A stretch of DNA of 64,000 nt from assembly GCF_004345325.1 (NCBI RefSeq), contig NZ_SLVJ01000002.1:209621-273620 (forward strand). The letters are read 5' to 3'. The DNA is from Acinetobacter calcoaceticus. Lineage in GTDB: Bacteria > Pseudomonadota > Gammaproteobacteria > Pseudomonadales > Moraxellaceae. Below, in pieces: positions 17,227-27,115 of the stretch; the stretch's first letter is position 1; every line of letters begins with the position of its first letter. A program made the position numbers and the translations under genes. Below the pieces are notes generated by a model, which saw only the letters and a program-made list of their open reading frames with translations, did no database searches and was not told the origin of the DNA.

Positions 17227-18726
17227 ATGGGTAATTATTTTCTACTACAGGTTTTCACAGTCGTCTTTGCCTTATCCATTGCCACCACTATCTTCAATAA
17301 ACGAATACTGGGTTTTCCTCAAGCAATTGGTGTACCCATTGTTTCTGCCATCCTCGTATTTGTATTGCAATGGGGCGCAAGCCTACTTAATGGCAATCAA
17401 TTCATAACCATAAATATTCATCATATTGAAGAAGCTGTTCGCAATATCGATTTTTATGATTTTCTGGTTAATGGGGTGATCTGTTTTATTTTGACCTCAT
17501 CTGCATTGAAGTTTAAGGTCTCAGATCTGCGGGTATATTGGAAGCCAATTGGTATATTGGCGACCATTGCACTGATCTTGTGTGCCGGATTCTTTGCTGG
17601 GTTAATCTTCGGCTTCCAATATTTAATCGGTAATCCTGTCCCTATATTGGTGCTGCTGTTGCTGGGGTCAGCTTTGGGTGCAACGGATCCGATTGGGGTT
17701 AAAGGGGTGTTGAGTTCAGTCCGTGCGCCACATCATTTAATGGTTAAACTTGAGGGCGAGTCATTATTTAACGATGCGATGTGTATTGCTGTATTTATGA
17801 CTTTGCTAGATGTATTACAAGGCGAACATTTTAGTCTGCTATCCACTTTACAGACTTTGTTATATGAGATTGTCGTTGCTGTGATTATCGGTTGGGGCTT
17901 TGGTGTAGGAATCTTACGTTTATTACGCGGTAAACATGAGATGGAATCACTCATTCTGACCACGGCATTACTGGCTTGCGGATCATATTTGGTGGCTTTA
18001 TTTGCCCATGCTTCTGCACCGATTGCCTGTGTGATTGGTGGTTTGATTGTTGGTAATAAATGGAAAGAAATACTGGCAGAACGTGAGATTCGCGAAGTGA
18101 ATCACTTCTGGCACACGGTTGAAGGGATTATTAATTCCTTCCTCTTCACCTTAATTGGACTTGAGATTTTTATTCTAGATTTGAGTACCAGTTTAATTTT
18201 GGGCGGAATCTTTGCCTTTATTGCATTACACCTTTCTCGATTTGCAGCAAATTTTCTCGCATTTGCTTTTTTCCCCTCTTTTAGAAAGAAAAGTTATAAC
18301 GGTAGTTTAGTGATTTTATCTTGGGGTGGGGTGCGTGGAGGGATCTCCTTGGCCTTGATCTTGGCTGTAGCGAATATTCCTGAATTACGTGACTACAGCA
18401 GTATACTCATCGGATACACCTTTATAAGCGTACTCCTTTCAGGGGTGGTGTGTGGTTTGGGATTACCTGCAGTGATGAATGCTTTTTACTACAACCCCAA
18501 TGAAGAAAAAACAGGATTCAAAGGTTGGTATCAGCGTCTATGCCATAGAATGAATCGTAAAGGTTATCAGTATATCGTGGGTGAAGACACTTATGGTAAT
18601 GAAACCATCACCATTTACAAACCTGAAGCGATCATGGATCAAAAAACGGATGATGGTGTGGCTACTTTGCATCGGCCAGATAAGGCGGTTGAAGTGAAAC
18701 GACTCGAAGACCCCAATAATTTTTGA
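17227..18726 (+). CDS. CPA1-family Na+(K+)/H+ antiporter
   Basis: A 499-residue inner-membrane exchanger with about 12 transmembrane segments over residues 1-420 and a hydrophilic cytosolic tail. The ion-binding region reads LGATDPIGVKGVL, with LEGESLFNDAMCI further on; both are CPA1/NhaP hallmarks containing the essential Asp residues. It probably exports sodium or potassium for proton uptake in pH or salt homeostasis. The ATG at 17227 has no good ribosome site, so the start is the least certain part. The next gene begins 24 bp past the stop, so cotranscription is likely. Confidence 0.88.
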   Translation: MGNYFLLQVFTVVFALSIATTIFNKRILGFPQAIGVPIVSAILVFVLQWGASLLNGNQFITINIHHIEEAVRNIDFYDFLVNGVICFILTSSALKFKVSDLRVYWKPIGILATIALILCAGFFAGLIFGFQYLIGNPVPILVLLLLGSALGATDPIGVKGVLSSVRAPHHLMVKLEGESLFNDAMCIAVFMTLLDVLQGEHFSLLSTLQTLLYEIVVAVIIGWGFGVGILRLLRGKHEMESLILTTALLACGSYLVALFAHASAPIACVIGGLIVGNKWKEILAEREIREVNHFWHTVEGIINSFLFTLIGLEIFILDLSTSLILGGIFAFIALHLSRFAANFLAFAFFPSFRKKSYNGSLVILSWGGVRGGISLALILAVANIPELRDYSSILIGYTFISVLLSGVVCGLGLPAVMNAFYYNPNEEKTGFKGWYQRLCHRMNRKGYQYIVGEDTYGNETITIYKPEAIMDQKTDDGVATLHRPDKAVEVKRLEDPNNF

Positions 18727-18750
18727 TTGCCTAGCGTAGATGAGGTGAGC

Positions 18751-19083
18751 ATGTCACAGAGTAAGCGAACCCAATCTAATGAATTGGCGCAATTAATTAT
18801 TGCAGTTGTGGCATTAATTCCCTATGCAAAAGTGGCAAGCTATGGTCAAGTTGCAAAACTGGCGGGCTTGCCTAAGCATGCTCGTTTGGTGGGACGGGTA
18901 TTATCTCAGTTAGATGACAACGTCAATATTCCATGGCATAGGGTGATTAATTCACAGGGTAAAATTAGCCTCAGTAAACTTAATGAACAAGGTGTAAATA
19001 TCCAGCAACTCAAGCTGATGCAAGAAGGCGTGGTTGTATTAGAGGGTAGGGTCAAGCTGAAAACCTATGCTTGGCAACCATAG
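18751..19083 (+). CDS. Alkyltransferase-like (ATL) DNA-repair protein
   Basis: A 110-residue protein homologous to the DNA-binding domain of O6-methylguanine-DNA methyltransferase. The active-site motif PCHRV is replaced by PWHRV at residues 61-65, so it cannot transfer the alkyl group. ATL proteins bind O6-alkylguanine and direct the lesion to nucleotide excision repair. The helix-turn-helix region (YGQVAKLAGLPKHARLVGRVL) with the arginine finger is intact. ATG 18751 with GAGGTG upstream is preferred over the TTG that directly follows the antiporter stop at 18727. Confidence 0.88.
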   Translation: MSQSKRTQSNELAQLIIAVVALIPYAKVASYGQVAKLAGLPKHARLVGRVLSQLDDNVNIPWHRVINSQGKISLSKLNEQGVNIQQLKLMQEGVVVLEGRVKLKTYAWQP

Positions 19084-19181
19084 TGGTAAATCGATGAAAT
19101 GTAGCAATAAATTAAACTTCAGCATTGCATTTAAGCGGAACTCACCACAACATGCGTTCTGGTGAGCCATTCATTTTAAAA

Positions 19182-19622
19182 TTATTTCTTAACTACCAGT
19201 ACAGGGACTTTGAGTTCTGTAATCAGGTTTTGCGCCACGCTACCGAGAATGAGTTTCTTAATCCCACTACGACCATGTGAACTGATCACCACAAGATCAG
19301 CTTTGAGGGTTTCAACCGCTTCAGCAATTGCCAAATGAATGCTTTCACCTTCAAGTAAACGTGTTTCGACTTCGACGCCTTCAGCTTCAAACTGTTGCTT
19401 TGCTTTGTCGATATTGTCCTGAATAAAGCTACGCGCGCGTTCGATGAGTTGATTACTTTGACCAGCAGCGAAATACTCAGATGCAATATATGGATCAAGT
19501 GTCATCACTTGAACCACGGTGACTTTTGAATTAAATGTTTTGGCTAAAGCTGCGGCATGATTAACTACAGCTAAAGCTGTTTCTGAGCCGTCAACTGGGA
19601 CAAGAATATGTTGATATGTCAT
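19182..19622 (-). CDS. Universal stress protein, UspA family
   Basis: A 146-residue single-domain cytosolic protein starting MTYQHILVPVDGSETA. The ATP-binding pattern G-x2-G-x9-G-S is visible in HGRSGIKKLILGSVAQ, so this is probably the nucleotide-binding Usp subclass. Such proteins are induced in stationary phase or oxidative stress. It converges with the ATL gene; a weak 7-bp hairpin lies between the two stops but lacks a T tract. The upstream region shows no clear promoter. Confidence 0.93.
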   Translation of the reverse strand: MTYQHILVPVDGSETALAVVNHAAALAKTFNSKVTVVQVMTLDPYIASEYFAAGQSNQLIERARSFIQDNIDKAKQQFEAEGVEVETRLLEGESIHLAIAEAVETLKADLVVISSHGRSGIKKLILGSVAQNLITELKVPVLVVKK

Positions 19623-19962
19623 GCGAATCTCTCCTGATTATTATGTCGAGTCATCTGAGGCTGTATAATAATTTCATAATCTAACCAACCCATTGCTTGA
19701 TCATAACCTGTTCTGAGTCAGAATAAAACCCAGTAAATTCATATGGATATTTGGTTGGATTTTCAGGAGAATCCCTTGGTGTATATAGTAAAAATCGTCA
19801 GTATTATGATTTATATCGCAAGATGTGCGATTTATGCTACTTAATCAAAGCTTGGTATCAGATGCAATTTAAATGCTCGGAATATTTAAACTTAGCTTAC
19901 AGATATTTGTCATCTCGGTTTTTGTGACTGAGTAAAGATAGAGAGCAAATGATTAGGCTAAA
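19623..19962. other. Intergenic region between usp and an acetyltransferase gene
   Basis: A 340-bp AT-rich non-coding gap that must include the usp promoter. I see no ORF with a ribosome site, no strong hairpin and no repeat. Confidence 0.5.
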
Positions 19963-20586
19963 TCACTTAATTTTTTGTACATAGCTCACTAAAGCGTTAA
20001 CATCATCATTCTGTAGAACTTCTCGCATCGCAAGAATTTTCTTCTCATCAAGCTCGTAAAGCTTGAGGGCCAACAATTGTTGAATCTGCTCAGGTGTAAA
20101 TCGATACTTAATCAATTGTGCAGGTGTACCACCGACAATGGCATAAGCAGGCACATCTTTAGTGACTACGCTTCCAGTTGCGACGATGCAACCCTCACCT
20201 AAGCGCACGCCTTGCATGATCATGGCACGACTGCCAATCCAACAACCATTTTCAATCACCGTATCACCTGCAGGCAGGAAACTACGCGTGTCAAATGGGA
20301 ACGTGGATAACCAATCTGGACGATGTAGTTGATTACCGCCCATCATGATGACGCACTCTGCACCAAAACAGACAAAATTGCCGATATGTAATTGATCGAT
20401 CGGTTTGTCGATGCTGCTCGGTTTGTCATGTAGATAACGAACCACACAGCGTTCAAAGCCTTGATCCCAATAAGCACTGTAATAGCTATAATGACCACGG
20501 ATATGTATATTGGGGTTTTTCACTGTTTTTGAAATAAATTCAAACTCGCACCAATGCTTAACTGGTGAGTTAATGAGATCAGACAT
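19963..20586 (-). CDS. CatB-related hexapeptide O-acetyltransferase
   Basis: A 207-residue left-handed beta-helix acetyltransferase of the xenobiotic (Vat/CatB) type. From the N-terminus it has SPVKHW, GHYSYYSAYWDQGFE, an IGNFVCFGAECVIMMGGNQLHRPDW segment with the likely catalytic histidine, and the hexapeptide core ENGCWIGSRAMIMQGV followed by VGGTPAQLI. Close relatives acetylate chloramphenicol or streptogramins, but the true substrate of chromosomal members is often unknown. The frame is open to 20685, yet that extension runs into the greA terminator hairpin, so ATG 20586 is chosen; it has no strong ribosome site. Confidence 0.82.
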   Translation of the reverse strand: MSDLINSPVKHWCEFEFISKTVKNPNIHIRGHYSYYSAYWDQGFERCVVRYLHDKPSSIDKPIDQLHIGNFVCFGAECVIMMGGNQLHRPDWLSTFPFDTRSFLPAGDTVIENGCWIGSRAMIMQGVRLGEGCIVATGSVVTKDVPAYAIVGGTPAQLIKYRFTPEQIQQLLALKLYELDEKKILAMREVLQNDDVNALVSYVQKIK

Positions 20587-20671
20587 ATCTATAGCAATGT
20601 ATTTTGAAGAAGATAGTTTAGCGGACTTTGTGTGAATAGTGATGAAATCAATTTCTGATGAGTGATATAAA

Positions 20672-20695
20672 AAAGGGCTGATCAATCAGCCCTTT
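20672..20695 (-). terminator. Intrinsic terminator of greA
   Basis: A perfect 10-bp stem (aaagggctga with tcagcccttt, loop tcaa) is followed on the minus strand by a T run. It begins 6 bases past the greA stop. Confidence 0.92.
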
Positions 20696-20700
20696 AAATA

Positions 20701-21177
20701 TTAGAGATACGCCACTTTGACGATTTCATATTCTACTTCGCCTTGCGGCGTGGTAATCTTAGCATCATCACCTTCGTGTTTACCTAGCAAACCACGCGCA
20801 ATTGGAGAGTTGACTGAGATTTTATTAATCTTAAAGTCTGCTTCGTCATCGCCAACGATTTTATAGGTTTTTTGTTCTTCAGTATCTAAGTGTTCAATGG
20901 TCACTGTTACGCCAAATACCACGCGACCATTTTGCTCTAGATCTTTAATATCAATAACTTGGGCTGAGCCTAGTTTGGCTTCAATATTTTGAATACGGCC
21001 TTCACAGAAACCTTGCTGCTCTCGAGCTGCATGATATTCAGCATTTTCCTTCAAATCCCCATGTTCACGTGCTTCAGCAATGGCTTGAATAATACGTGGA
21101 CGTTCAACTGATTTAAGTTGCTGTATTTCTTGCTCTAAGGCGACTTTGCCTTGAGGCGTCATAGGATAACGTTGCAT
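20701..21177 (-). CDS. greA: Transcription elongation factor GreA
   Basis: A 158-residue factor that stimulates RNA polymerase to cleave backtracked transcripts. It has an N-terminal coiled coil (about residues 1-75) ending in the acidic tip [16 protein letters not shown], and a C-terminal FKBP-like domain with [17 protein letters not shown]. The length is standard. GAGG lies eight bases before ATG 21177. It follows carB by 88 bp with a terminator between, so it either has its own promoter or is fed by read-through. Confidence 0.97.
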   Translation of the reverse strand: MQRYPMTPQGKVALEQEIQQLKSVERPRIIQAIAEAREHGDLKENAEYHAAREQQGFCEGRIQNIEAKLGSAQVIDIKDLEQNGRVVFGVTVTIEHLDTEEQKTYKIVGDDEADFKINKISVNSPIARGLLGKHEGDDAKITTPQGEVEYEIVKVAYL

Positions 21178-21220
21178 TGTTGTCCCTCACAATTATTGAA
21201 AATATTGGTTTATAAAATAA

Positions 21221-21252
21221 AAAAATCCCGCCACCGATCAAGTGGCGGGATT
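21221..21252 (-). terminator. Intrinsic terminator between carB and greA
   Basis: A perfect 11-bp GC-rich stem (aatcccgccac with gtggcgggatt, 7-base loop) is followed by seven T on the minus strand. It lies 14 bases past the carB stop. Confidence 0.93.
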
Positions 21253-21265
21253 GATCGGTAACAGA

Positions 21266-24200
21266 TTAATCTACGGCGTGTAAATCTTGCAAGCGATATA
21301 CGTCCATTGGTAACTGGATAGCCAAAGCCTGACATACTGCATCAGCACCGTTTAAGGTGGTAGTGTAATACACTTTGCCTTGTAACGCAGAGCGACGGAT
21401 TGAGAATGAATCCTGCTGCGCTTGTTTACCTTCAGAAGTATTGATAATGAGGTGAACTTCGCCATTTTTCAAGCGGTCTACAATGTGTGGACGACCTTCA
21501 GTGACTTTATTAACACGTTCACAAGCAATACCTGCATTGACGATCTCTTGATGAGTACCACCGGTTGCAATCAGCTTGAAGCCATAATCTACCAATTGTT
21601 GGGCGATGCGCGCAACATGTGGTTTATCAGAATCACGCACTGAAATGAATGCATGTTTCACTTCGTCTGCTGTCGGTTTACCTGGTAAGCGATCGTTTGA
21701 GCCGAGTACAGCTTTATAGAACGCTTCACCAAAAGATTTACCCACGCCCATAACTTCACCTGTGGACTTCATTTCAGGTCCAAGGATTGGGTCTACACCT
21801 GGGAATTTGCTGAATGGGAATACCGCTTCTTTTACAGCAAAATGTGTAGGGATGATTTCTTTGGTGAAACCTTGTGATACTAAAGATTGACCCGCCATAC
21901 AGCGCGATGCAACTTTGGCCAATGACTCACCAATGCATTTAGAAACAAAAGGAACTGTTCTTGATGCACGTGGATTGACTTCGAGGATGTAAACATCATC
22001 ACCTTTGACCGCAAACTGCACGTTCATCAAGCCGATGACGCCCAATTCTTTCGCCATCAAGACTGTTTGACGACGCATCTCATCCTGAATTTCATCAGAT
22101 AATGAGTAAGGTGGGATTGAACATGCAGAGTCACCTGAGTGAATACCAGCTTGTTCAATGTGCTGCATAATGCCGCCAATCACCACATCTTTACCATCTG
22201 AAACACAGTCTACGTCGACTTCGATTGCATCATCAAGGAAATGATCTAGCAATACAGGCGCTTCGTTTGAAGCTTGTACAGCATCACGTAGATAGCGTTT
22301 AAGCTCATCATCGTTATAGACAATTTCCATCGCACGACCACCGAGGACGTATGAAGGGCGGACCACCAGTGGATAGCCCACTTTAGACGCTTCAGCCATA
22401 CCTTCTTCAGCAGATTTTACAATGCTGTTTTTCGGTTGACGCAATTGTAGACGTTGAATCATTTGCTGGAAACGTTCACGGTCTTCAGCGCGATCAATCG
22501 CATCAGGTGAAGTTCCAATAATTGGAGCACCGGCTTCTTCTAAAGCACGCGCCAATTTCAATGGAGTCTGACCACCATACTGTACGATGATGCCTTTTGG
22601 CTTCTCAGTACGAACGATCTCAAGCACGTCTTCTAAAGTGATCGGTTCGAAATACAAGCGATCTGAAGTGTCATAGTCTGTTGAAACCGTTTCAGGGTTA
22701 CAGTTGACCATAATGGTTTCATAACCATCTTCACGCATTGCAAGCGCTGCGTGTACACAGCAGTAATCAAACTCGATGCCTTGACCAATACGGTTTGGAC
22801 CGCCACCGATGACCATGATCTTATCTTTATCAGAAGGATTTGATTCACATTCTTCGTCATAAGTGGAGTACATGTAAGCGGTATCTGATTCAAACTCAGC
22901 AGCACAGGTATCTACACGTTTGTATACTGGGTAAACACCCAAGTTCCAGCGATGTTTACGGAATTGCTTCTGTGAAATCCCCATCAAGTTACCAATGCGT
23001 AGATCCGAAAGACCTTTGCGTTTGAACGAGCGGATATTGTCAGCGTTTAAATCACCAAAGCCCAGTGTCTTAATCTGTTCTTCAGTTTTGATAATGTCTT
23101 CAATTTGAATCAAGAACCAACGATCAATATTGGTTGCTGCAAAGACTTCGTCTAGAGTGAAACCGTGACGGAATGCATCGGCAACATACCAAATACGCTC
23201 AGGGCCTGGTACTTTAAGTTCTTGAAGAATCTTGTCTTTAGCACCTGGTGTGCCAATTTCAATCTGTTCATCAAAACCGCAAACACCTACTTCAAGACCA
23301 CGAAGTGCTTTTTGGACTGATTCTTGGAAGTTACGACCAATCGCCATAACTTCACCCACAGATTTCATCTGTGTGGTCAAGATTGCTTCAGCTTGTGGGA
23401 ACTTTTCAAAGTTAAAGCGTGGAATCTTGGTCACGACATAGTCGATCGATGGTTCAAACGAGGCTGGCGTAACGCCACCAGTGATGTCATTTTTCAATTC
23501 ATCAAGGGTGTAACCTACAGCCAATTTCGCTGCGATTTTAGCAATCGGGAAACCAGTTGCTTTAGACGCAAGCGCAGATGAACGTGAAACACGTGGGTTC
23601 ATTTCAATCACGACCATACGGCCAGTGTTCGGGCAAATACCGAATTGAACGTTAGAACCACCTGTTTCCACACCGATTTCACGCAATACTGCAATCGATG
23701 CATTACGCATGATTTGGTATTCTTTGTCGGTTAATGTTTGTGCAGGCGCAACAGTGATTGAGTCACCGGTGTGCACACCCATTGGATCAAAGTTTTCAAT
23801 GGCACAAACGATAATGCAGTTGTCGTTTTTATCACGAACAACTTCCATTTCGTATTCTTTCCAGCCAATCAACGATTCATCAATCAACAACTGATGAGTC
23901 GGGGAGAGGTCAAAACCACGTTCACAGATTTCAATGAATTCATCGCGGTTGTAAGCGATACCACCGCCTGATCCACCCATGGTAAATGATGGACGGATAA
24001 TCGATGGGAAACCGAGTTTGGCTTGGATCTCGAAGGCTTCTTCCATGGTGCTTGCAACAGCAGCACGAGGGCATTCAAGACCAATACGACGCATAGCGTC
24101 ATCAAACAATTTACGGTCTTCAGCCATTTCAATGGCTTCTTTCGAAGCGCCGATCAATTCAACATTGAATTTTTTGAGAATCCCGTGTTCATCGAGTGCC

Positions 24201-24499
24201 AAAGCGCAGTTCAATGCAGTTTGGCCACCCATGGTCGGAAGGACCGCATCTGGGCGTTCTTTTTCGATGATTTGTGCAACAGTTTGCCAAGTAATCGGTT
24301 CAATATACGTTGCATCTGCCATGACTGGATCAGTCATGATGGTCGCTGGATTTGAGTTGACCAGAATCACGCGATAACCTTCTTCACGTAATGCTTTACA
24401 AGCTTGTGCGCCTGAGTAGTCAAACTCACAGGCCTGACCGATCACAATCGGGCCTGCACCAATAATTAAGATGCTTTTTATGTCTGTACGTTTAGCCAT
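21266..24499 (-). CDS. carB: Carbamoyl phosphate synthetase, large subunit
   Basis: A 1077-residue synthetase that makes carbamoyl phosphate from ammonia (delivered by CarA), bicarbonate and two ATP. It contains two homologous ATP-grasp halves (each with an [10 protein letters not shown] or [14 protein letters not shown] start, around residues 12 and 566) joined by an oligomerisation domain. The C-terminal MGS-like allosteric domain begins near residue 945 and ends in DLHAVD. Length and layout are those of the gammaproteobacterial enzyme. It starts 14 bp after carA in the same operon. The product feeds both pyrimidine and arginine synthesis. Confidence 0.98.
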   Translation of the reverse strand: MAKRTDIKSILIIGAGPIVIGQACEFDYSGAQACKALREEGYRVILVNSNPATIMTDPVMADATYIEPITWQTVAQIIEKERPDAVLPTMGGQTALNCALALDEHGILKKFNVELIGASKEAIEMAEDRKLFDDAMRRIGLECPRAAVASTMEEAFEIQAKLGFPSIIRPSFTMGGSGGGIAYNRDEFIEICERGFDLSPTHQLLIDESLIGWKEYEMEVVRDKNDNCIIVCAIENFDPMGVHTGDSITVAPAQTLTDKEYQIMRNASIAVLREIGVETGGSNVQFGICPNTGRMVVIEMNPRVSRSSALASKATGFPIAKIAAKLAVGYTLDELKNDITGGVTPASFEPSIDYVVTKIPRFNFEKFPQAEAILTTQMKSVGEVMAIGRNFQESVQKALRGLEVGVCGFDEQIEIGTPGAKDKILQELKVPGPERIWYVADAFRHGFTLDEVFAATNIDRWFLIQIEDIIKTEEQIKTLGFGDLNADNIRSFKRKGLSDLRIGNLMGISQKQFRKHRWNLGVYPVYKRVDTCAAEFESDTAYMYSTYDEECESNPSDKDKIMVIGGGPNRIGQGIEFDYCCVHAALAMREDGYETIMVNCNPETVSTDYDTSDRLYFEPITLEDVLEIVRTEKPKGIIVQYGGQTPLKLARALEEAGAPIIGTSPDAIDRAEDRERFQQMIQRLQLRQPKNSIVKSAEEGMAEASKVGYPLVVRPSYVLGGRAMEIVYNDDELKRYLRDAVQASNEAPVLLDHFLDDAIEVDVDCVSDGKDVVIGGIMQHIEQAGIHSGDSACSIPPYSLSDEIQDEMRRQTVLMAKELGVIGLMNVQFAVKGDDVYILEVNPRASRTVPFVSKCIGESLAKVASRCMAGQSLVSQGFTKEIIPTHFAVKEAVFPFSKFPGVDPILGPEMKSTGEVMGVGKSFGEAFYKAVLGSNDRLPGKPTADEVKHAFISVRDSDKPHVARIAQQLVDYGFKLIATGGTHQEIVNAGIACERVNKVTEGRPHIVDRLKNGEVHLIINTSEGKQAQQDSFSIRRSALQGKVYYTTTLNGADAVCQALAIQLPMDVYRLQDLHAVD

Positions 24500-24513
24500 G
24501 ATCGCTTCCTTAA

Positions 24514-25653
24514 TTATTTCTTAGATGCTTCGATGAGTTCAATAAAATGATCGAACAGCGGTGCACAATCGTGTGGGCCAGGGCTCGCTTCAGGGTGACC
24601 CTGGAAGCTAAATGCTGGCTTGTCTGTACGATGGATGCCCTGAAGGGTGCCATCAAATAGAGATTTGTGTGTTGCTGTAAGTGTTGCAGGTAAGCTTGCT
24701 TCGTCGACCGCAAAACCATGGTTTTGCGACGTGATCATCACTGTACCGTCAACTTCATTTTTAACAGGATGGTTTGCACCATGGTGACCATGGTTCATTT
24801 TGACTGTTTTTGCACCGGAAGCGAGCGCTAAAATTTGGTGACCCAAGCAAATACCAAACACAGGAATTTGAGTGGTTTCAACAATGGTTTTTACCGCTTC
24901 AATCGCATAGTCACAGGCAGATGGATCGCCAGGGCCATTAGATAAAAACACACCGTCTGGATTAAGTTCGAGTACTTTTGCCGCTGGTGTTTCAGCAGGA
25001 ACCACAGTCAATTTACAACCGCGATCTGCGAGCATACGTAGGATGTTGGTTTTGACACCGTAATCGTATGCAACGACATGGAATTTCATTTCTGGTTGGC
25101 TATAACCCTGACCGAGTTTCCATGAACCTTCAGACCACTCAAAGCCTTTAGGATCACAACAAACTTTAGCAAGATCTAAACCATTTAAACCACCAAAAGC
25201 ACGTGCTTTGGCCAAAGCGTCTTGTTCGTTAATATTGTCGCCTGCAAGTATGCAAGCGTTTTGTGCGCCTTTATCACGTAGGATACGTGTAAGTTTACGA
25301 GTATCAATATCTGCTATAGCAACTACATTGTGCTGAATGAGATATTCAGACAAAGATTGATTTGAACGGAAATTGCTGTGTAATAACGGTAAATCACGAA
25401 TAATTAAGCCGTTTGCCCAGACCTTATGTATACGACCTGATTCAACATCTTCCTCATTACAACCCGTATTACCGATGTGTGGATAGGTGAGAGTGACAAG
25501 TTGTTGTGCATAACTTGGATCAGTCAATATTTCTTGGTAGCCAGTCATGGCTGTGTTAAAAACGACTTCTCCAGTCGTACTACCCGGAGCGCCGATGGAG
25601 GTACCTTTAAAGATCGTTCCATCTGCGAGGGCTAAAATGGCGGGGGTGCTCAA
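24514..25653 (-). CDS. carA: Carbamoyl phosphate synthetase, small subunit
   Basis: A 379-residue glutamine amidotransferase subunit that hydrolyses glutamine and channels ammonia to CarB. The N-terminal CarA-specific domain includes [18 protein letters not shown]. The class I amidotransferase domain has FLSNGPGDP, then GICLGHQ with the nucleophilic cysteine, and [12 protein letters not shown] near the end with the catalytic His/Glu. It is the first gene of carAB. The 116-base leader has nested terminator-like hairpins and a well-formed sigma-70 promoter, so attenuation is likely. The carA start is ATG 25653. Confidence 0.98.
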   Translation of the reverse strand: MSTPAILALADGTIFKGTSIGAPGSTTGEVVFNTAMTGYQEILTDPSYAQQLVTLTYPHIGNTGCNEEDVESGRIHKVWANGLIIRDLPLLHSNFRSNQSLSEYLIQHNVVAIADIDTRKLTRILRDKGAQNACILAGDNINEQDALAKARAFGGLNGLDLAKVCCDPKGFEWSEGSWKLGQGYSQPEMKFHVVAYDYGVKTNILRMLADRGCKLTVVPAETPAAKVLELNPDGVFLSNGPGDPSACDYAIEAVKTIVETTQIPVFGICLGHQILALASGAKTVKMNHGHHGANHPVKNEVDGTVMITSQNHGFAVDEASLPATLTATHKSLFDGTLQGIHRTDKPAFSFQGHPEASPGPHDCAPLFDHFIELIEASKK

Positions 25654-25692
25654 ACCAAAGCTCCTGAACTTAAAACCACAAAATTAGGCTGT

Positions 25693-25761
25693 AAAAAAGC
25701 GAGAAGACGAAAAAAAAGGAAGGTTACAAATTAAACCTACCCTCCTTATGTCTGCTCGCTT
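25693..25761 (-). promoter_or_regulatory. carAB leader with nested terminator hairpins (candidate attenuator)
   Basis: An outer stem pairs 25750-25761 with 25697-25708 (one mismatch in 12) and runs into six T. An inner stem pairs 25734-25747 with 25716-25725 (4-base bulge) and runs into eight T. The 5' arm of the inner stem is AAGGAGGG, a perfect anti-16S sequence with no gene after it except a possible TTG-TAA start-stop. Ribosome or 30S binding there would open the inner terminator. No riboswitch class is recognised. Confidence 0.65.
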
Positions 25762-25775
25762 GAACTTAACAGGGA

Positions 25776-25804
25776 ATTATACGCACCATCACTCAGAAAG
25801 TCTA
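25776..25804 (-). promoter_or_regulatory. Sigma-70 promoter of carAB
   Basis: On the minus strand TAGACT (25799-25804) and a perfect TATAAT (25776-25781) are spaced by 17 bases. Transcription would start near 25769, giving a leader of about 116 bases. Confidence 0.75.
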
Positions 25805-25973
25805 TTTAGTTTTCGGGAATATGTCAGATAATTGCCTTGTAATTTTGACCAAAGTCTGTTTTATCTCAATGTGGAATAAATGTAATTGCTGAGTTTTGTC
25901 CGACAAGATCTCTTTAAAATAGGCATGAATCGGCTACGCTAAAGCTTCATGCAATAACTATAGGTACAAGATC

Positions 25974-26423
25974 ATGAGTACGGTACAAAAACAAGCTGAA
26001 TCCAAAAAAACACCAAAGGTCGCTGCAGTAGAGGGTGTTGAAAAGCTTGAACATACGGAGAATCATTCAAACGATACGGTTAAACCCATTGCTAAAGCAG
26101 ATCCTGCTGTTTTGAACGGTGAAGCGAAACAGGAAAAATCTAGTCTGCAAACGCAACTTCAGGAGTACAAACAACAGTGGGTCAGTCGTGTTGAAGAGGT
26201 CAAAGATCAATTGTTGACCTCGCAAAAAAACCTGCAAGAATTAAGCAATACAGTGAAAACAGAATTCAGTGGTTTGATTGAAGATTTATCTAAATTAGGC
26301 AGTGAATTGAAAACTGATGTGACTGAAATATCGACCAAACATAAGGCGCATTTAGCTGAGTCATTGAAGCGATCGAAAGAAGAAGCTTTGGAAGTTTGGG
26401 CGAAACCTAAAGATCAGGTTTAA
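25974..26423 (+). CDS. Small coiled-coil protein, unrecognised (phasin-like character)
   Basis: A 149-residue hydrophilic protein that I do not recognise. Residues 1-55 are Lys/Glu/Ala-rich and probably disordered. Residues 56-140 read as a continuous amphipathic helix or coiled coil with heptad-like leucine spacing (LQTQLQEYKQQW, then LLTSQKNLQELS). There is no signal peptide, cysteine or membrane segment. The shape recalls phasins or apolipoprotein-like helix proteins, but no pha gene is nearby and this is only a structural analogy. It has its own terminator and is divergent from carAB. Confidence 0.6.
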   Translation: MSTVQKQAESKKTPKVAAVEGVEKLEHTENHSNDTVKPIAKADPAVLNGEAKQEKSSLQTQLQEYKQQWVSRVEEVKDQLLTSQKNLQELSNTVKTEFSGLIEDLSKLGSELKTDVTEISTKHKAHLAESLKRSKEEALEVWAKPKDQV

Positions 26424-26461
26424 TCTTGTTTTGATTAATACTGAATTGGTCCATATCTAAA

Positions 26462-26495
26462 AAAACAAAAGTGAGATTAATCTCACTTTTGTTTT
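26462..26495. terminator. Bidirectional palindromic terminator
   Basis: A perfect 34-bp palindrome (aaaacaaaagtgagatt and its complement) lies between two convergent genes. The arms end in A- and T-rich tracts, so it can serve either strand. Confidence 0.8.
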
Positions 26496-26563
26496 AACTG
26501 AACTGCGAATGAGTACAGCGCCTTTTTAGGTATTGCACCGAGAGCTACCATTTAAATCGTGAA

Positions 26564-27103
26564 TTAGTATTGTTGTAACCAATCACGTTTGTTATGGAAA
26601 TCTGCGCAAGGACTGCTGTGTTGCATCGCAAAATAGTGGGTTTGATCTGCCGTTTTTAATACCGCACTCAAACCGATAAAAACATCTGACCATTTCAATT
26701 GCTGCTGTTGCATAAATCCGCCCAAATCTACAGTTGCATTCAACCCATAATGGGTTTTTTTCAACTGAATCAAATCTATGTCATGCGACATTAAGGGAGG
26801 GATTTGCTCTGGATAGCGATACTCTTCAAATTGGTACACTTGCCAAGCACCCGAAGGTGACAGGTTGATTTCACGATAATGGTCTTCACCAACGACACCA
26901 ACAAAGATTTCAAAACAGGTGTTTTCCCATAAGAAGTCTTGTCGTGGGTGACTCTGAACAGCGGTTGGCCAAGTAACACTTTGTAGCGGATCAGTCAGCC
27001 AAAAACCTACATTGAGTAAGAAAGGGGCTTGCTGATCAATTGCGCTGACTAAAGATATAGACTGAACCTTGCGATTGAACGCAACTAATTCATAACTCGC
27101 CAT
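26564..27103 (-). CDS. DOMON-like domain protein
   Basis: A 179-residue protein resembling the DOMON-like type 9 proteins of proteobacteria. Recognisable stretches are DFLWENTCFEIFVGV near residue 56, INLSPSGAWQVYQFEEYR near residue 79, and a conserved ending HNKRDWLQQ. The family is predicted to form a beta-sandwich that binds sugar or heme-like ligands, but function in bacteria is not established. No signal peptide is present. It starts 12 bp after the yhbY stop, so the two genes are probably cotranscribed. Confidence 0.78.
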   Translation of the reverse strand: MASYELVAFNRKVQSISLVSAIDQQAPFLLNVGFWLTDPLQSVTWPTAVQSHPRQDFLWENTCFEIFVGVVGEDHYREINLSPSGAWQVYQFEEYRYPEQIPPLMSHDIDLIQLKKTHYGLNATVDLGGFMQQQQLKWSDVFIGLSAVLKTADQTHYFAMQHSSPCADFHNKRDWLQQY

Positions 27104-27115
27104 AAAATGGGCTAC

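Larger units (their letters stand above)
25654..25973. other. Divergent region with the carAB promoter and leader
   Basis: A 320-bp gap. Positions 25654-25804 hold the carAB promoter and its structured leader. The remainder, 25805-25973, should contain the promoter of the plus-strand coiled-coil gene, but I see no convincing match there. Confidence 0.6.

Noticed and set aside
19144..19169. Hairpin between the ATL and usp stop codons (ctcacca with tggtgag)
   Set aside because: Only seven base pairs with a large loop and no T tract on either strand.
20587..20685. N-terminal extension of the CatB-like acetyltransferase
   Set aside because: It begins inside the greA terminator hairpin and does not align with family N-termini.
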